Shown: positions 5,590 to 7,762 of the stretch, in pieces
How positions within the stretch are numbered: position 1 is the stretch's first letter
Layout of the letters: the number at the start of each line of letters is the position of its first letter
Position numbers and translations under genes: made by a program
Notes under the pieces: model-generated
The model's input: the letters and a program-made list of their open reading frames with translations, nothing else
The model's database searches: none
What the model was told of the DNA's origin: nothing
Assembly (NCBI GenBank): GCA_001799225.1
Contig: MGTA01000072.1
Location: 10,513 to 18,274, forward strand
From: Deltaproteobacteria bacterium RIFOXYD12_FULL_50_9
GTDB lineage: Bacteria > Desulfobacterota > Desulfobulbia > Desulfobulbales > CALZHT01
Direction of reading: 5' to 3'
Length of the DNA: 7,762 bases

Positions 5590-6182
5590 TGAGTGATCAA
5601 ACATCGGGTGAGGAGGTCTTTTTTGTGACAAGCGCTCACTCGCTTGCCCAATTGCCGGCCGCACTCTATCCTGAGATTGCCTTTGCCGGCCGCTCCAATG
5701 TCGGTAAATCCAGCTTGATCAACAAATTGATCAATCGTCATGGACTTGTCAAGGTAAGTGCAACTCCGGGAAAAACCAGGAGCCTGAATTATTTTCTGGT
5801 TGGTGAGCGCTATTATCTGGTCGATCTGCCCGGATATGGTTTTGCCCGGGTGCCTAAGGATATTCAGCAACAGTGGCGGCGACTGATTGAGTCGTATCTT
5901 GAATCCCGTCCGACGTTGAAATGCGTGGTGGTGATTCTTGATGTCCGACATCAGCTTAAGGAGAAGGACCGGGAATTGGTGGGGTGGTTGCGCGAGAAAA
6001 ATATCCCCTGCCTGCCAGTCTATACCAAAGCCGATAAACTTTCGCGTAACGAACAGTATAAGAATGCTGCCCTTCTTGATGCCGGTCTGGGGTTTGCCGC
6101 AGCTGATCGGATTCTTTTTTCAGCAAAAAGTGGACAAGGCCGGGATTCGTTGCGCTCTGCTCTTGACCAATTTTTGAGATAA
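5589..6182 (+). CDS. engB: Ribosome-biogenesis GTPase EngB (YihA/YsxC)
   Basis: A small TrmE-Era-type GTPase needed for assembly of the large ribosomal subunit; usually essential and cytoplasmic. The 197 residues match the family length. Motifs in order: G1 GRSNVGKSS (34-42), G2 region TPGKTRSLNYF (59-69), G3 DLPGYGFA (79-86), G4 TKAD (146-149) and G5 SAKSGQG (178-184). I chose the ATG at 5589, which shares its A with the hisG stop (TGATG); a TTG directly before it (5586) would add one residue and is less likely. AAGG (5575-5578) lies 10 bases upstream. Last gene of the coupled hisI-hisG-engB set; no intrinsic terminator follows directly, so the message may run on into the two-CW gene 127 bp downstream. 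Confidence 0.96.
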   Translation: MSDQTSGEEVFFVTSAHSLAQLPAALYPEIAFAGRSNVGKSSLINKLINRHGLVKVSATPGKTRSLNYFLVGERYYLVDLPGYGFARVPKDIQQQWRRLIESYLESRPTLKCVVVILDVRHQLKEKDRELVGWLREKNIPCLPVYTKADKLSRNEQYKNAALLDAGLGFAAADRILFSAKSGQGRDSLRSALDQFLR

Positions 6183-6210
6183 TGTAAATTGGAGCCTTTG
6201 GTTAAGAGAG

Positions 6211-6225
6211 GGAAGCACTCTTGCT
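6211..6225 (+). promoter_or_regulatory. Possible sigma54 (-24/-12) promoter before the two-CW gene
   Basis: GG (6211-6212), ten bases, then GC (6223-6224), with TTGCT intact at the -12 element. The -24 box reads GGGAAG rather than TGGCAC and is therefore poor. A start near 6236 would give a leader of about 74 bases holding the small hairpin CATGC-TTTT-GCATG (6238-6251). The GG-N10-GC spacing is exact, but such a pair can occur by chance. Confidence 0.2.
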
Positions 6226-6295
6226 GATTCGGCTATACATGCTTTTGCATGACCTTATGGTTGGTGATTTCTGTTGTCGGAGTAGCATAACCTTT

Positions 6296-6301
6296 AGGGG
6301 G
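6296..6301 (+). promoter_or_regulatory. Ribosome-binding site of the two-CW gene
   Basis: AGGGGG, 8 bases before the ATG at 6310. It supports this short gene as really translated. Confidence 0.6.
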
Positions 6302-6309
6302 CGTCGTGG

Positions 6310-6555
6310 ATGATACCGAAAAGTGATCTGCCGTGCTGGGAAATCATGAGATGCGAGAATCCGGCCAGTTGTCTGGCGCATAAGACCCCAGACATCCCCT
6401 GCTGGGAGATAGTCCGCGGGCTTGATGATTACCGGTCTGCTTTCAATGTCTGTCGGGATTGTATCGTCTATATTATCAAGCAGGAAAATGTCACTTTGCC
6501 CAGCCAGGAGATCGAGGTAATTCTACAGACCAGAGGGGTTTGCATACTCTCCTGA
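6310..6555 (+). CDS. Small cysteine-rich 'two-CW' domain protein
   Basis: An 81-residue protein with seven cysteines (9, 15, 21, 31, 48, 51, 78). Two PCWE motifs (8-11 and 30-33) are followed by C-x2-C with a hydrophobic tail (CRDCIVYIIK, 48-57). The pattern CWE-x4-C-x5-C-x9-CWE-x14-C-x2-C is that of the small family I know as two-CW domain proteins, found in sulfate reducers and relatives both alone and attached to sensor proteins; its function is not established. The cysteines suggest a metal or iron-sulfur site, which is inference. There is no signal peptide or membrane segment. The start has a good ribosome-binding site. It lies 127 bp after engB on the same strand and 17 bp from the stop of convergent lepA, with no terminator between. 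Family call from memory of the pattern, moderately sure. Confidence 0.8.
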   Translation: MIPKSDLPCWEIMRCENPASCLAHKTPDIPCWEIVRGLDDYRSAFNVCRDCIVYIIKQENVTLPSQEIEVILQTRGVCILS

Positions 6556-6572
6556 TCGATTTTATTATGATT

Positions 6573-7762
6573 TCAGGTTTGCTCTGATTTAAGAACCGCG
6601 AGAAAAGCCTTCTGCGGAATATCGACGTTTCCAACTGTTTTCATCCGTTTTTTACCGGCTTTCTGTTTTTCCAGCAGTTTACGCTTCCGGCTGATATCGC
6701 CGCCATAACATTTTGCTGTTACGTCTTTGCGCAGGGCGGCAATAGTGGTGCGGGCAATTATGTTGCCGCCGATGGCTCCCTGAATAGCAATCTTGAACAT
6801 CTGACGTGGTATCTCTTTTTGAAGTTGCTCGCAGGCATGCAGGCCGCGTTCGCGGGCTTTGTTGCGATGTACTAATTGGGAGAGAGCGTCAACCCGTTCA
6901 CCGTTCACCAGGATATCTAACTTCACCAGATCACTTGGTCGATATTCGATAAGTTGATAATCAAAGGAGCCATATCCTTGGGTGACCGATTTTAGGCGGT
7001 CGTAGAAGTCGTAGATTACCTCGCTCAACGGCAGTTCGGAGACAAACTCAATGCGTCCGGGAATAGGGTAGTGGTAGCTGGTGTTTTCGCCCCGGCGTTC
7101 CATACAGAGGGTCATGACTACGCCCATATACCTCTCCGGCATCAGGATAGTTGCCTTGATATAAGGCTCTTCTGTCCGGTTGATCGTTGAAGGGTCTGGG
7201 TAGTAAGCCGGGTTGTCTATCTCCTGCATACTGCCGTCCTCAAGATAGAAACGATATTTTACCGAAGGCACGGTAAGGATCAGGGGAATATCAAACTCGC
7301 GTTCCAGACGTTCCTGGACTACTTCAAGGTGGAGGAGGCCGAGGAAGCCGCAACGGAAGCCGAAGCCGAGCGCTGAGGAGGAGTCTTTCTGATAGGTCAG
7401 GGAGGCGTCGTTCAGTTTGAGCTTGTCAAGGGCAGTGGTCAGGTTCTCATACTCATCGGTGGAAATGGGGTAGAGAGAAGAGAAGACTACCGGCTGGATC
7501 TCCTTGAAACCTGGCAGGAATCTGGCACATGGTCGATCCTTGCGGGTGATGGTATCGCCGACCCGTGTGTCGCTGATGTTTTTGACTCCGGCAACGATAT
7601 AGCCGACCTGACCGGCATGCAGCTCTTTTTGGGGTTCCCGGCGCAGGCGGAAAAGACCGACCTCCTCGACCTTGTAAGCAGCATCATTATACTTGAATAG
7701 AATGATGTCTCCTGGTTTGACGCTGCCCTGGAAGATGCGGCAGGAGATGATTGTGCCACGGA
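6573..7762 (-). CDS. lepA: Elongation factor 4 (LepA), N-terminus outside window
   Basis: A translational GTPase that acts on the ribosome during initiation or stalled elongation. The frame is open to the right edge and gives about 395 residues of the usual 600 or so; the missing part is the GTP-binding domain. From the edge inward: domain II (RGTIISCRIFQGSVKPGD, EEVGLF), then HAGQVGYIVAGVKNI and RVGDTI, the diagnostic ALGFGFRCGFLGLLHLEVVQ (7373-7314) with ERLEREFD, the EEPYIKATILMPERYMG segment of the EF-G-V-like domain, and the LepA-specific C-terminal domain with KCYGGDISRKRKLLEKQK and IPQKAFLAVL. A GTG at 7271 is internal, not a start. No stop or frameshift is seen on reading the frame through to the window end. 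The signal peptidase gene lepB that often follows lepA is absent: the next gene, convergent, is the two-CW protein. Confidence 0.96.
   Translation of the reverse strand, partial: RGTIISCRIFQGSVKPGDIILFKYNDAAYKVEEVGLFRLRREPQKELHAGQVGYIVAGVKNISDTRVGDTITRKDRPCARFLPGFKEIQPVVFSSLYPISTDEYENLTTALDKLKLNDASLTYQKDSSSALGFGFRCGFLGLLHLEVVQERLEREFDIPLILTVPSVKYRFYLEDGSMQEIDNPAYYPDPSTINRTEEPYIKATILMPERYMGVVMTLCMERRGENTSYHYPIPGRIEFVSELPLSEVIYDFYDRLKSVTQGYGSFDYQLIEYRPSDLVKLDILVNGERVDALSQLVHRNKARERGLHACEQLQKEIPRQMFKIAIQGAIGGNIIARTTIAALRKDVTAKCYGGDISRKRKLLEKQKAGKKRMKTVGNVDIPQKAFLAVLKSEQT

Noticed and set aside
6238..6251. Hairpin CATGC-TTTT-GCATG as the engB terminator
   Set aside because: The stem is only five pairs and no T-run follows it.
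7269..7271. GTG at 7271 as a start, making a short 232-residue protein
   Set aside because: Reading the frame on to the window end gives continuous LepA sequence with no stop; GTG codes an internal Val.

Overview
The window holds ordinary chromosomal housekeeping genes from what looks like a Gram-negative anaerobe of the former Deltaproteobacteria (Desulfobacterota, possibly Desulfobulbales). This placement is an inference. It rests on a PilT-type pilus motor, a long-form HisG with a C-terminal regulatory domain, a small 'two-CW' cysteine protein of a type I associate with that group, and roughly 50% GC. No phage, plasmid, CRISPR, IS or integrase gene is visible.

Layout. Positions 1-1017 (+) are the body and C-terminus of a PilT-like pilus retraction ATPase whose N-terminus lies before the window. 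It converges on a minus-strand cluster: an unrecognised 476-residue helical protein (3961-2531), a SlyD-like FKBP prolyl isomerase (2397-1897) and thiD (1890-1045). The last two are 6 bp apart and surely co-transcribed. A divergent intergenic region of about 240 bp (3962-4204) carries a GC-rich hairpin with a T-tract and a good sigma70-type promoter. From there runs a tightly coupled plus-strand operon hisI-hisG-engB (4205-6182), with ATGA and TGATG overlaps. After 127 bp comes a small cysteine-rich two-CW protein (6310-6555), which converges on the C-terminal two-thirds of lepA (minus strand, 7762-6573, running off the window end).

How the genes relate. HisG and HisI are the first and third enzymes of histidine synthesis. 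EngB, read from the same message, is a ribosome-assembly GTPase, and LepA is a translation factor. ThiD feeds thiamine synthesis and the SlyD-like protein is a cytoplasmic folding helper. These are general growth functions and nothing suggests one joint pathway.

The less ordinary points are these. (1) Two REP-like palindromes share the outer ends GTAGGGG...CCCCTAC but have different cores. One supplies the stop codon of thiD and the other can fold into two competing hairpins. (2) HisI carries an in-frame cysteine/histidine-rich N-terminal extension, and a ribosome-binding site still sits before the canonical HisI start. (3) The two-CW protein in the same neighbourhood has a cysteine cluster of similar shape. 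(4) The 476-residue helical protein has no family I recognise. (5) A terminator-like hairpin reads in the plus direction although no plus-strand gene lies before it. I see no clear new defence or mobile system here.
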